Below, in pieces: positions 34,955 through 44,881 of a stretch of 64,000 nt of DNA. The stretch comes from Myotis daubentonii (lineage: Eukaryota > Chordata > Mammalia > Chiroptera > Vespertilionidae): contig NC_081850.1 of the NCBI RefSeq assembly GCF_963259705.1, forward strand, positions 38,029,167 through 38,093,166, given 5' to 3'. The position numbers and the translations under genes were made by a program. Positions within the stretch are counted from its first letter, which is position 1. Each line of letters begins with the position of its first letter. Under the pieces are notes generated by a model. It saw nothing but the letters and a program-made list of their open reading frames with translations, had not been told where the DNA came from and made no database searches.

Positions 34955-35637
34955 ATAGGTTAACGCCGGAGTTTGCTGCTTTGAACAAGTACTTCAAAAG
35001 TAAAACTAAAAGACGGAAAGGACACCACCCAGAACCACAGGAACGCTGGCTGAGTGGAAGTCCTACAACTAGGAGGAAAGAGAAACGCATACGGACACTC
35101 AGAGGAGGCGCAGTGCTGAAGTGAAATTCTGAGGTGCGGAGTGCGCGGAGCGGGCTGGCGGCGGAGGGCGCGGCTGGCGTTTTCAATCCGGAGGGAGTCG
35201 CAGACTCTGAGCTCCAGATACAGGCGAGTCTTTAGGGACCCAGACTCAAACGGGAGAAGCGGGACTGTCTGGCTTCGGTCAGAGCGAGTGCAGCTTTCTC
35301 TCCGAGCTTTGCAGCGGGTGCTGGGACTCAGAGAGGCAGAGCCCCTGGGGACAGGACTGAGAGCAGCCATAACTGCTCTTGCCGGCCCACCCTGTTGATC
35401 CTGTGCGACCCGCCCTGCCCAAGCCCTGCACAGAGGCATTTGCCGGATAGCCTCAGGCAAAGGCTAGATGAGCACCTCCCTAGAGGACAGAAGTTCTCTC
35501 ACTGCTGACACAGCTGATTCTCATAGCCACTTGGCCTGGAGGTCAAACCCTCCCTGGGATTAGCTACAACAATCAAGGTTTAACTATAAGACTGCGAACA
35601 AAGACCACTAGGGGGTGCACCAAGGAAGCATAACAAA

Positions 35638-36484
35638 ATGCGGAGACAAAGAAACAGGACAAAATTGTCAATGGAAGATATAGAGTTCAGAACCACACTT
35701 TTAAGGTCTCTCAAGAACTGTTTAGAAACCGCCGATAAACTTAATGAGATCTACAAGAACTAATGAGACCCTCGATGTTATATTGGGGAACCAACTAGAA
35801 ATTAAGCATACACGGACTGAAATAACGAATATTATACAGACTCCCGACAGCAGACCAGAGGAGCGCAAGAATCAAGTCAATGATTTGAAATGCGAGGAAG
35901 CAAAAAACACCCAACCGGAAAAGCAAAATGAAAAAAGAATCCAAAAATGCGAGGATAGTGTAAGGAGCCTCTGGGACAGCTTCAAGCGTACCAACATCAG
36001 AATTATAGGGGTCCCAGAAGATGAGAGAGACCAAGATATTGAAAACCTATTTGAAGAAATAATGACAGAAAACTTCCCCCACCTGGTGAAAGAAATGGAC
36101 TTACAGGTCCAAGAAGCGCGGAGAACCCCAAACAAAAGGAATCCAAAGAGGACCACACCAAGACACATCATCATTAAAATGCCAAGAGCAAAAGACAAAG
36201 AGAGAATCTTAAAAGCAGCAAGAGAAAGAAACACAGTTACCTACAAGGGGATACCCATACGACTGTCAGCTGATTTCTCAACAGAAACTTTGCAGGCCAG
36301 AAGGGAGTGGCAAGAAATATTCAAAGTGATGAATACCAAGAACCTACAACCAAGATTACTTTATCCAGCAAAGCTATCATTCAGAATTGAAGGTCAGATA
36401 AAGAGCTTCACAGATAAGGAAAAGCTAAAGGAGTTCATCACCACCAAACCAGGATTATATGAAATGCTGAAAGGTATCCTTTAA
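35638..36484 (+). pseudogene. HAL1 ORF1 (L1 ORF1p-like), broken by a frameshift
   Basis: The ancestral start is probably the ATG at 35638. That frame runs 41 codons to TAA at 35761-35763. From about 35744 the homologous reading continues one frame over for 246 codons to TAA at 36482. A single 1-nt-type indel between roughly 35744 and 35763 therefore splits the gene. The long part has a charged, coiled-coil-like N-terminal stretch (KQNEKRIQKCEDSVRSLWDS), an RRM segment (NIRIIGVPEDERDQDIENLF) and the C-terminal domain ending LYPAKLSF...LYEMLKGIL, the usual order in L1 ORF1p, an RNA-binding trimer. The otherwise open frame suggests a fairly recent insertion. Confidence 0.9.
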
Positions 36485-36875
36485 GAAGAGGAAGAGGAAG
36501 AAAAAGGTAAAGATACAAATTATGAACAACAAATATGCATCTATCAACAAGTGAATCTAAGAATCAAAGTGAATAAATAATCTGATGAACAGAATGAACT
36601 GGTGATTATAATAGAATCAGGGACATAGAAAGGGAATGGACTGACTATTCTTGGGGGGGAAAGGGGTGTGGGAGATTCAGGAAGAGACTGGACAAAAATA
36701 GTGCACCTATGGATAAGGACAGTGGGTGGGGAGTGAGGGCGGAGGGTGGGGCGGGAACTGGGAGGAGGGGAGTTATGGGGGGGAAAAAGAGGAACAAATG
36801 TAATAATCTGAACAATAAAGATTTAATTAAAAAAAAATAAAACACAATTAAACAAGTGATAATATTATTGTGTAA

Positions 36876-37065
36876 CTGGAGGCCTGATGCATGAAATTCA
36901 TACAAGAGTAGGCCTTCCTTCTCCCTGGCTGCTGGCACTGGCTTCCCTCTGGCACCTGGGACCCTGGCTTCCCTTTGCAGCCCCGGCTCTGTCCAGAAGG
37001 TCATCCGGAAGGTCGTCCCGAAGGACATCTGGTTAATTAGCATATTACGATTTTATTATTATAGA
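36876..37065 (-). mobile_element. short HeliBat-type Helitron (190 bp)
   Basis: Left edge CTGGAGGCCTGATGCATGAAATTCATAC is a degraded CTAG 3' end plus hairpin. Right edge GATTTTATTATTATAGA is the reverse complement of TCTATAATAATAAAATC, with AATTAGCATATT just inside. The base to the left is A. It directly abuts the composite Helitron starting at 37066. Confidence 0.83.
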
Positions 37066-38076
37066 CTAGAGGCCCGGTGCACAAAAATTTGTGCACTCGG
37101 CGGGGAAAGGGGGGTCCCTCAGCCTGGCCTGTGCCCTCTCGCAGTCTGGGACCCCTCGGGAGATAATGACCTGCTGGCTTAGGCCTGCTCCCAGGTGGCA
37201 GAGGGCAGGCCCAATCCCTAGGTGCAGCCCCTGGTCGGGCTCAGAGCAGGGCCGATTGGGAGGTTGCGATGCCACCCTCAGTCATGATCAGGGTAGGGCC
37301 CATTGGGGGGTTGGGGCACTGCCCCCTGTCACACTCAAGGCAGGGTCGATAGGGAGGTTGTGGCGCCACCCCCTGTCACGCACAGAGCAGGGCCGATCAG
37401 GGGGGTTGGGGCTCCATACCCTGTCACGCACAGAGCAGGGTCGATCAGGGGGTTGGGGAGCTCCCCCCGTCACACACAGAGCAGGGCCCATCAGGGGGGT
37501 TGGGGAGCTCCCCCCTGTCACACACAGAGCAGGGCCCATCAGGGGGTTGAGGAGCCCCCCGCCCCCCGTTACTCACAGAGTAGGGGCGATAGGGGAGTTG
37601 GGGCACCGCCCCCTGTCACACACAGAGCAGGGCAGATCAGGGGGTTGGGGCGCCGCCCTCTATCACCCACAGAGCAGGGCCGATCAGGGGGTTGGGGCAC
37701 CGCCATTGTCATACTCAAGGCAGGGCCGATGGGGAGGTTATGGCTCTACCCCGTCACACACAGAGCAGGGCCCGTGGGGGTGGGGGTGGGGCGCCGCACC
37801 CTGTCACACACAGAGCCGCAGGGCGATCGGGGGTTGGGGAGCTCCCCCGTATCAGGCACAGAGCAGGGCTGATCAGGAGGTTGGGTCGCCTTCCCCTGTC
37901 ACGAACAGAGCAGGGCAGATAGGGAGGTTGTGGCCCCACCCCCTGTCACACACATAGCCGCAGGGCGATCAGGGGGTTTGGGCGCTGCCCCCTGTCACGC
38001 TGATCCCGGTGCCAGGAGGCCTCGCGGCTCCGCTGATCCGGTGCTGGGAGGCATATTACCCTTTTACTATATAGGA
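37066..38076 (-). mobile_element. HeliBat-type Helitron segment A, copy 2, with 47-bp minisatellite
   Basis: Left edge CTAGAGGCCCGGTGCAC with hairpin GTGCACAAAAATTTGTGCAC and a preceding A. Right edge TTTACTATATAGGA (reverse of a TCCTATATAG 5' end). The unique part (CTCGGGAGATAATGACCTGC, GGTGGCAGAGGGCAGGCCCA) matches copy 1 almost base for base. The tandem array differs in unit order and number. No coding capacity. Confidence 0.9.
37230..38010. repeat. 47-bp GC-rich minisatellite inside Helitron (copy 2)
   Basis: About 16 imperfect units of the CAGAGCAGGGC / GGGGGTTGGGG / CCCCCTGTCAC type, as in copy 1 but with extra GGGGAGCTCCCCCC units. Long frames open on both strands are a by-product of the period. 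Confidence 0.93.
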
Positions 38077-38719
38077 TAGAGGCCTGGTGCACGTGTGGGG
38101 GCCGGCTGGTTTGCCCTGAAGGGTGTCCTGGATCAGGGTGGGGGTCCCCACTGGGATGACTGGCCAGCCTGGGTGAGGGGCTGAGGGCTGTTTGCAGCTG
38201 GTCACACACCCTTCAGGGTGGGGGTCCTCACTGGGGTGCCTGGCCAGTCTGGGTGAGGGGCTGAGGGCTGTTTTCAGGCTGGTGGGTGATGGAAGCACCC
38301 AACCGCTCCTTTTTTTCTTTTTTTTTTTTTTATTCTGGGCCAGCTTTAGCTCTGAGGCTCCAGCTCTTAGGCCTCCGCTCCTGAAAGCAGGTATCTGGTT
38401 TGTTTGCGTTCTATCATCGAAAGTCTGTATCAACTCTAGCTCTGAGATCCCAGCTCGCTGAAAGCTGGTTTCTGGGGTTTTGTTTAGCTTCTATATTCGT
38501 TACAATGTTTCTTAAACTGTAGGCTCAGAGGCCGGCAAGGCAGGCGGGGAACGTTGGAGTCCTCTGTCACTGAAGCAAGCAAGCCTCATGTTCAGTTTAA
38601 GCTGCCTGGCTGCCGGCCGCCATCTTGGCTGGCAGTTAATTTGCATATTGCCCTGATTAGCCAATGGGAAGGGTAGCAGTCGTATACCAATTACCATGTT
38701 TCTCTTTTATTAGATAGGA
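38077..38719 (-). mobile_element. HeliBat-type Helitron segment B, copy 2
   Basis: Starts TAGAGGCCTGGTGCACGTG and ends TTTTATTAGATAGGA, followed by the expected T. Content is collinear with copy 1 segment B: the CCTGGCCAGTCTGGGTGAGG duplicates, the T-run (38308-38331), CGCCATCTTGGC and ATTTGCAT. The junction with segment A is the same as in copy 1. Confidence 0.9.
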
Positions 38720-38944
38720 TGGGCGCCATGGTGGTCATTGTTAAGGGATTTTTTTGACTCCCTTCTGGAGCTCCAGCTGCCACTGCTGCCAAGGGAGGTA
38801 GAGGTAAAGCATACTCTGCCTTCTTCTTTTTAAAAAAATAAAAGTGAAATATGTTTATTATAGAATTGTTGGGAAATTCAGAGAGAATCTAAAACACCCA
38901 TAATCCCAGTTGAAACATCTTTGAATGTGCTTCTTTCCAGTCTT

Positions 38945-39715
38945 TAAAAAATATTTAATTACAGTTGGTGTACAATATTATATTAATTACATTAGTTTTA
39001 GGTGTATAATATAGTGATTCAACATTTTTATATGTTACCTTGTAATCATACCACTAATTCTAGTAATCACTTCTCACTGTGCAAACTTATTACAATATGT
39101 CTACTGTATTCCCCTTCATCTTTCCACCCATTCCCTAGCTGCCTCCCCTCTGGTAACCATCCCATTGGTCTGCGTTTCTATGAATCTATTTTTGTTTTGT
39201 TTTATTTGTTATTTGTTTAGTTTTTTTTCAAGATTCCATATATAAATGGTGAAGCCATATGGTATTCATCTTTCTTTATCTGACTTATTTCACTTATCAT
39301 AATATCCTCTAGGTCTATCCACGTTGTTGCAGATGGAAAGATTTCATTCATTGTGTTTTTTTTGCCAAGTAATATTCTTTATATATATATGTACCACATC
39401 ATCTTTTTATTCTTTTTTAAAATAAGAGTTTATTTGGGCCAAACTGACGACATATGCCAAGGAGCAAGATCTCAAATGGTCCGTGTACCACATCTTTATC
39501 CATTCATCTATTGATGGACATCTAGGCTGCTTCCATATCTTGTTTATTGTAAATAGTGCTGCAATGAACATAGGAAGGCATATATTTTTTCCACTTAGTG
39601 TTTTCTTTTTCTTCAGGTAAGTACCCAGAAGTGGAATTGCTGGGTTATATGGTATCTCTATTTTTAGTTGCTTTTTTAGGAGTATCCATACTGTTTTCCT
39701 TAGTGTCTGCATCAG
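38945..39715 (-). mobile_element. L1 fragment with a short internal insertion
   Basis: Reverse L1 3' region: CAGTTGGTGTACAATATTAT, CTGGTAACCATCCCATTGGT, TGGACATCTAGGCTGCTTCC, CCAGAAGTGGAATTGCTGGG. At 39401-39483 the L1 is interrupted by 83 bp of unrelated sequence flanked by TGTACCACATC on both sides. Confidence 0.85.
39401..39483 (-). mobile_element. short retroposed fragment of unknown source
   Basis: An 83-bp insert with a T-rich left edge (A-tail in reverse) and the body AGAGTTTATTTGGGCCAAAC...GGAGCAAGATCTCAAATGGT. The 11-bp repeat TGTACCACATC (39390-39400 and 39484-39494) is the likely target duplication. The body matches no SINE or L1 in this window; it may be the 3' end of a transcript or of another retroelement. 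Confidence 0.6.
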
Positions 39716-40509
39716 TTTGCAGTCTGCCCCCCTTTTTCCCTTCCCCAGCCCCTGTCCTCATTCATGAATTCTGCCACCACCCCCAGATGACATGTGAGCA
39801 TCCATTCCCTCAGTCTGGAGCCCTAAGAAGATTCATCCCCAACTGCAGCACTCTCTGCTCCATTCCAGTCCTATTTCCTTGGTTTTTCCTCTCCACCTCA
39901 CCACTCACAGGGTTCCCCAAGTGTCTTCGGGCTTAATTGGGCTCAAGGAGCGGGAACAGTTGAGTAGAAGTCAGTGTGTGCCTTTGTTGCAGGGTTCAGA
40001 ACTGAGGGGGATGCCACTACAATTCCCACGTTCAACTGGAGTGCATGCAGTACCTTAAAGCCTCCCTGTAGAGAAAGGTGGTTTACAGAAATCAGGCTGG
40101 GATTTAACATGGGTGTGTGTTGACTCTATAAAACAGTTCCGATGGAAATAGCATCTTTAAATATTTTGTCTTCCAATTCATGAACGTGATGTTTATCTTG
40201 ATTTATTTCAACCTTCATTTCAGAAGATCTTCATTTAAGGTCTTCTTCTTGCTTAATAAGCTGTATATGTCTCCCTACTGAGGTCTAAAGTATCTTTAGA
40301 TGATTGATATTTCTTATTTGTCAAGTACATTTTGTACATATTTTTAAAATTGTGTTTTAAATTTAGTTTGTTGCTTGTATATGCAACTTTCCCCTCCCCC
40401 CAAAAAAGGAAAAGAAATAAAGATAGCTTAGTTCTTTTGTCCTAGAGATCCTTCATTTGAAATGACAATTGTATCTGTCATGAGCTATTATGTATATAAT
40501 CTCCCTTAC
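39716..40509. other. intron 1, nothing recognised
   Basis: No exon, repeat boundary or tandem repeat is evident. Confidence 0.45.
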
Positions 40510-40800
40510 AGTTTAGCAACCTACTCCTGGGACTTTATCCAACAGAAATAAAAAGCACTGTTTTTAAGGATATATGTTCATGGATGTTGGCTGCAGCATT
40601 GTTTGTGAGGGCAAAACACTGGAAATAGAGTAGATACTCATGAATATGGAAATGATTGAATACATTAGGTGCAGCCATACAAAGGAATATTATGTAGCCA
40701 TTAAATGGAAATGAATGAGAGCTATTCCTGTGAACATGAAGAATTTCCATGAAGTATTTATTGAGAGGGAAAAAGAAGAGGAGGAAAAGTATTTTTCGTG
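40510..40800 (+). mobile_element. old L1 ORF2 end fragment
   Basis: CAACCTACTCCTGGGACTTT, GGCTGCAGCATTGTTTGTGA, CAAAGGAATATTATGTAGCC and AATGAATGAGAGCTATTCCT are sense-strand ORF2 terminal cues; frames are broken. Confidence 0.8.
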
Positions 40801-40886
40801 ATCCATTTCTTTTTGGTAAAATATATACCCCTGTGCATTTGTATATATACACATTACCCATATGTGTCTAGTTAAGAATTTAGAGG

Positions 40887-41109
40887 CCCTAGCTGGTTTG
40901 GCTCAGTGGATAAAGTGTCAACCAGTGGACTGAAGGGTCCTGGGTTCAATTCTGGTTATGGGCACATGCCCAGGTTGCAGGCTCGATCCCCAGTAGGGGG
41001 TGTGCAGAAGGCAGCTGATCAATGATTCTCTCTCATCATTGATGTTTTTATCTCTCCCTCACCCTTCCTCTCTCTAAAATCAATAAAAAAAATCTTTAAA
41101 AAATAAAAA
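40887..41109 (+). mobile_element. Ves-type SINE, young, with 13-bp target duplication
   Basis: Head CCCTAGCTGGTTTGGCTCAG, box B-like GGGTTCAATTCTGG, core ATTCTCTCTCATCATTGATG and tail AATCAATAAAAAAAATC. AAGAATTTAGAGG is identical at 40874-40886 and 41110-41122. Confidence 0.97.
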
Positions 41110-41122
41110 AAGAATTTAGAGG

Positions 41123-43385
41123 AAAACATGTACTAGTACATGTGTAAAATATGTAAACATGCTAAATTGTTAACATGGAGGAGAATGGGATAATGTGGCT
41201 GGTGGGGGTGGGTGGGAAGTATAGTTGAAGCATACCATTATTTTTACAGGCTTTTTTGGGCTGGGCTGGACATCTCACTTTGATAATACTGTTTTAATGG
41301 AAAAAATGTGTTCCAGAAAGCTGATCCACAGGGCTCTGAGTTAAAGGAGACTAACTGATGATTCAAATCCAATCATATTTATATTTCTGTGAAGTGGGCA
41401 GTTTGTGTTCCCCTCAAGGGCAGACCTATTTTCAGTGATGTTCTCACAAAAATAGTTGCATTTTCTCAGCAAAGTCCAGTAAGCAGCAGGGCGGGCAGGC
41501 AGGGAAGGAGCATGTGTGCATGTGGAGGCACACACACTCATGCATGCACACTGGGACTTATGCATGCACATATACACATGCAGCACATGTGCAAGTATGC
41601 GTTGCCCAGATGCAGTCTGCAGGGCGGGGCCCATGCTGGATCACAGGTTCCTGAGAAATTCCTGTCATCACAGTGGCGTCAACCTTTTGAGTTAGAAGAG
41701 ACCTGGAGATGGTTTCCATCACTCACCATATTTCTAGGGAAATGCAAGTGAGGGCCCTAAAAGTGAAAGGAGTTGGGCAAGGCCACATAGTTAATTAGAA
41801 GCCACGTGGGAAACCTGGACCCCCAGGTCATGGATACCAAATCCCAATTTATGAAGTAGATGCAGCCCACACCCTCTAGGTGAGCCACACACACCCTGCA
41901 TGTCTCCAGGTAGAAATCCTTTAGAGTGAGAAAATATGCTATTGGATTTCAGATGATTACAAGGATATAGTGCTTGATGGGCAGACAGCTGATAGTAGCT
42001 TTGAACATCGATAGGATACAAAGAAATTGTTGCTTATCTGCCCATGTGTGGGTTTTGGTCCTTGATACTAGTGGGTAGACTTGACCTGTGCTGGTTTGAT
42101 ATTCTGGAATGAGTTACTCCCAGTCATTAAATGGAGACTAGAAAGTATTGCAAGCAGGCCTGTGAGCTTTGAATTTGAAGCAACATTTCCAAATCCTTCC
42201 TGATTTGTAGTAATTGTGAAATGGTGCATTTGAGTGATTTGGGTATAAAATGCACTTGAAAGAAAATTCCCTCATGAATGCATTCAGCCGATGTGCCTTA
42301 TTGCACACAGGTAAATGTGCTTAAATGGCATCAGGATGTCCTGGGTGAATAATTACTTTGGCTATTCTTTCCTAACTGTTTAGTGAACTGTTATTCAAAG
42401 GGCTGATGTTGGTTTCCAGTTTACATTTTTGCAAAATGCTGGCTCCTCTTTACCGAGGATTTTATTTTATTTATTGAAGTGTCATTTTATAACACGAGAT
42501 TCTTTCTCACTGTAGTCCTCCCTCTTTGTGCAATAAATGCTCAGGAATATTTATTATTCACCAGTCATGTGTCAGGCACTGTGCTAGGAGCAGGGGACTC
42601 AGAGAGACAAGATAGGAATTCACAGTTAGTAATCAAGACAGAGATGCAATACAGAGGTTTTTGCGGGGGGAAATTATATGTAGAGGGTTTCCAGGTGTGG
42701 GGTGGTGGGATTAGTGAAAGCTTCTCAGAGGAAGTAACTGTTATTTGGGGTCTTGCAGGATGCATAGGAGTTCTCAGGCAGCTTGAAGGGGAGTTGGGAG
42801 GAGAGGACATTGCAGCAAAAAGAAGCACAAAGCCCGGGAATGTCTAGAGCCGAGCCAGTCGGAGGAATGATAGATGTGCCTAGAAGGAAGGTGTGTGGTG
42901 GAAGGGGCAGGGGTACATGGAAACCGTGTTTGAGAGGTAGGCAGGGGAAGATCCCGAAGGCCTGGTTGACTATGTAGAGGAGTTGGCTTGTTCTGTGAAG
43001 ATGGGTACCCACCTGAACAGCGGGCGATGGTGGGATGTGCATCGTTTGAGGCTGACTCTGGCAACAGATTAGGTGCCACTGTGGGCAGGGAGCTTGGTTC
43101 AGAAAATACTACTGATCCCTTCACTAACCAGAGGATAGACCGATTTTTGTTTGTGTTCTTAATTGACCTTAAGAAAAAATTACACAGTCAATAAAAAAGC
43201 TTCAGGGCCTTGAACGTGAAGGATAGTCCAAAGAGGTCTATGAGAGCTCATATAATCAGCAGGAATATTAAATATTTGAGTTAGGAGGCTTTGAAATGTC
43301 CGCATTTTAAAATATATACTTTTAGAGACTGGGTATTCGTTTATTGAAATTGGTCCCTTTTCTAGATTTATGATATTGTTTATCT
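41123..43385. other. intron 1, scattered ancient repeat traces
   Basis: MIR-like words at about 41775-41820 (GGGCAAGGCCACATAGTTAA) and L2/MIR-class words at about 42545-42640 (CATGTGTCAGGCACTGTGCT). There is a short CA-rich area at 41529-41590. No other feature. Confidence 0.45.
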
Positions 43386-43391
43386 TTGTAG

Positions 43392-43448
43392 GTGATACTC
43401 TCTGGAATCATAGGATTAACAACTTGGAAACGGCCTATGATACTCCTG
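43392..43448 (+). CDS. ENTREP1: ENTREP/FAM189 family protein, exon 2 (residues 134-152)
   Basis: A 57-nt microexon encoding VILSGIIGLTTWKRPMILL. It is flanked by acceptor TTTATCTTTGTAG and donor CTG|gtatgt, both phase 0. The hydrophobic run completes the second predicted membrane helix (with FWAGSS from exon 1). The WKRP turn is followed by the start of the third helix, which continues into exon 3. This matches the conserved ENTREP/FAM189 core, a CD20/MS4A-like four-helix arrangement. Because the length is a multiple of three, skipping it would leave the frame open but delete most of helix 2. It sits 15 kb from exon 1 and 17 kb from exon 3, with an AT-rich surround. Confidence 0.9.
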
Positions 43449-43555
43449 GTATGTACTGTTCTTATAAATGTTTATCCTTTGTAAAGGGTGCTCTTTATGA
43501 AGTCTATTAAATAAGCCATTGAAGAAATGCTAAAGCTCCCTTGTGCATCATAGAA

Positions 43556-43704
43556 GAGGTTAATGATGCCTTAGTTTCTGCCTGCGCACCAGAGCGTCTC
43601 GGATTTGATTCCCAGTCAAGGGCATGTACCTGGGTTGCAGATTCATCCCTTGCTCCGGTTGGGCTAGGCGTGTACGGGAGACAACCAATCTGTGTGTCTC
43701 TCTC

Positions 43705-43755
<51 letters not shown>

Positions 43756-43832
43756 CCTCTCCCTCCCTTCTACTCTTTCTAAAAGGCAATGGAAAAAATA
43801 TCATCCAGTAAGGATTAACAATAACAAAAAAT
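43556..43832 (+). mobile_element. Ves-type SINE with (CT)n expansion, diverged head
   Basis: GTTTCTGCCTGCGCACCAGA, box B-like ATTTGATTCCCAG, CAAGGGCATGTACCTGGGTT and GGCGTGTACGGGAGACAACC. A (CT)n tract of about 25 units (43708-43752) and a diverged tail follow. The first ~20 nt of the head are poorly preserved. Confidence 0.85.
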
Positions 43833-44019
43833 AGTTAACGATGGACAATATTAGAACTCAGATGTTCTCATAACAGTAAAATATTTTGCCAGTTTTCTGA
43901 TTGACTTTAAGTTTCTTATGTATCCAATGCTAAATAAGTGTTTCTTATTTCAGGATTAGACCTATTGTAAGGATATAATTTTTAAAAAACGTTTAATATG
44001 AATATTTTTAACAGATATA

Positions 44020-44180
44020 AAAATGGAGGGAATAATATAATAAACTCTCTCTACCAATCATCCAGCTTTAATAATTGCATATTAACTCCTAGCTAGTCTT
44101 GTTGAGCTTGACCCATTCCCCCAACCCTCCATATTCTTTTGAAGCAAATCTCAATATTAATCATAAATACATAAATTTTT
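44020..44180. repeat. old L1-type 3' sequence
   Basis: AAAAATGGAGGGAATAATAT, CAATCATCCAGCTTTAATAA and TTTTGAAGCAAATCTCAATA resemble 31030-31215 and 52690-52860. Confidence 0.5.
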
Positions 44181-44272
44181 ATTTTTATAATGCTCTGCTT
44201 GGACAACCTCAGAATTTTGTCACTTAGCTTTTCTATATTCTCTCTCTATCACACAAATATATTTTTATGATA

Positions 44273-44676
44273 ATAGAGGCCTGGTGCATGAAATTCATGC
44301 ACTGGAGGGGGGAACAGGGGGGAGTCCCTCAGCCTGGCCTGTACCCTCTTGCAGACTGGGACCTCTCAGGGGATGTCCGCCTGCCAGCTTAGGCCCGATC
44401 CCCTAAGCCGGCAGTCAGACATTCCTCTCGCAGTCCGGGACCCCTCGCTCCTTACCACCCGCCTGCAGTGGAGGTGGGAGAGGCTCCCGCCACCGCTGCT
44501 GCGCTTGCCAGCTGTGAGTCCAGCTTCTGGCTGAGCAGCGCTCCCACTATGGCAGTTCACTGACCACCAGGGGGCAGCTCCTGCATTGAGTGTCTGCCCC
44601 CTGTGGTCAGTGTGCATCATAGCGACCAGCCGGTTGGCCCGGTCGTAATGGTTGCCTAGGCTTTTATATATATAGA
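44273..44676 (-). mobile_element. HeliBat-type Helitron with paired CTCF-like motifs
   Basis: Left edge ATAGAGGCCTGGTGCATGAAATTCATGCAC is the altered CTAG end and hairpin, preceded by A. Right edge GGCTTTTATATATATAGA is the reverse of a TCTATATATATAAAAGCC 5' end, followed by T. CCACCAGGGGGCAG (44564-44577, +) and its inverted counterpart (44594-44610, -) lie about 75-110 bp from the 5' end. No coding capacity. Confidence 0.88.
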
Positions 44677-44677
44677 T

Positions 44678-44881
44678 CAGGGGTCCTCAAACTTTTTAAA
44701 CAGGGGGCCAGTTCACTGTCCCTCAGACCGTTGGAGGGCCGGACTATAGTTCAAAAAAAACCTATGAACAAATTCCTATACACACTGCACATATCTTATT
44801 TTGAAGTAAAAAAATAAAACGGGAACAAATACAATATTTGTGTTTGCATGTGGCCCGCGGGCCATAGTTTGAGGACCTCTG
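44678..44881 (+). mobile_element. OC1-like hAT MITE (204 bp) inserted at a Helitron end
   Basis: Ends CAGGGGTCCTCAAACT and AGTTTGAGGACCTCTG form a 16-bp inverted repeat with one mismatch. The 8-bp duplication ATATAGAT (44670-44677 and 44882-44889) is perfect and includes the last bases of the neighbouring Helitron, so the hAT came later. The interior (GGGGGCCAGTTCACTGTCCC, GGAGGGCCGGACTATAGTTC, GTGGCCCGCGGGCCATAG) looks to me like the OposCharlie1 (OC1) group, one of the hAT families reported as horizontally transferred among tetrapods. The name is from memory. Confidence 0.88.

Larger units (their letters stand above)
34933..36836 (+). mobile_element. HAL1 (half-L1) retrotransposon, near full length
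   Basis: The unit has a GC-rich 5' UTR, one ORF1-like frame, and then directly an L1-type 3' UTR with a polypurine/G-rich tract (36648-36790), the polyadenylation signal AATAAAG (36812) and an A-tail. There is no ORF2 and no gap where it should be, which defines the half-L1 type rather than a truncated L1. The 19-nt duplication ATAAAACACAATTAAACAA (34914-34932 and 36837-36855) is identical on both sides. The 5' end GTGGAGAACCAAGATGGCGG carries a YY1 site at about +12, as in full-length L1s. It relied on a partner L1 for reverse transcriptase. HAL1 elements are described in several mammals, including bats. Confidence 0.9.

Noticed and set aside
37230..38010. Possible CRISPR-like repeat array
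   Set aside because: Units are contiguous, imperfect and without unique spacers, and they lie inside a eukaryotic transposon.
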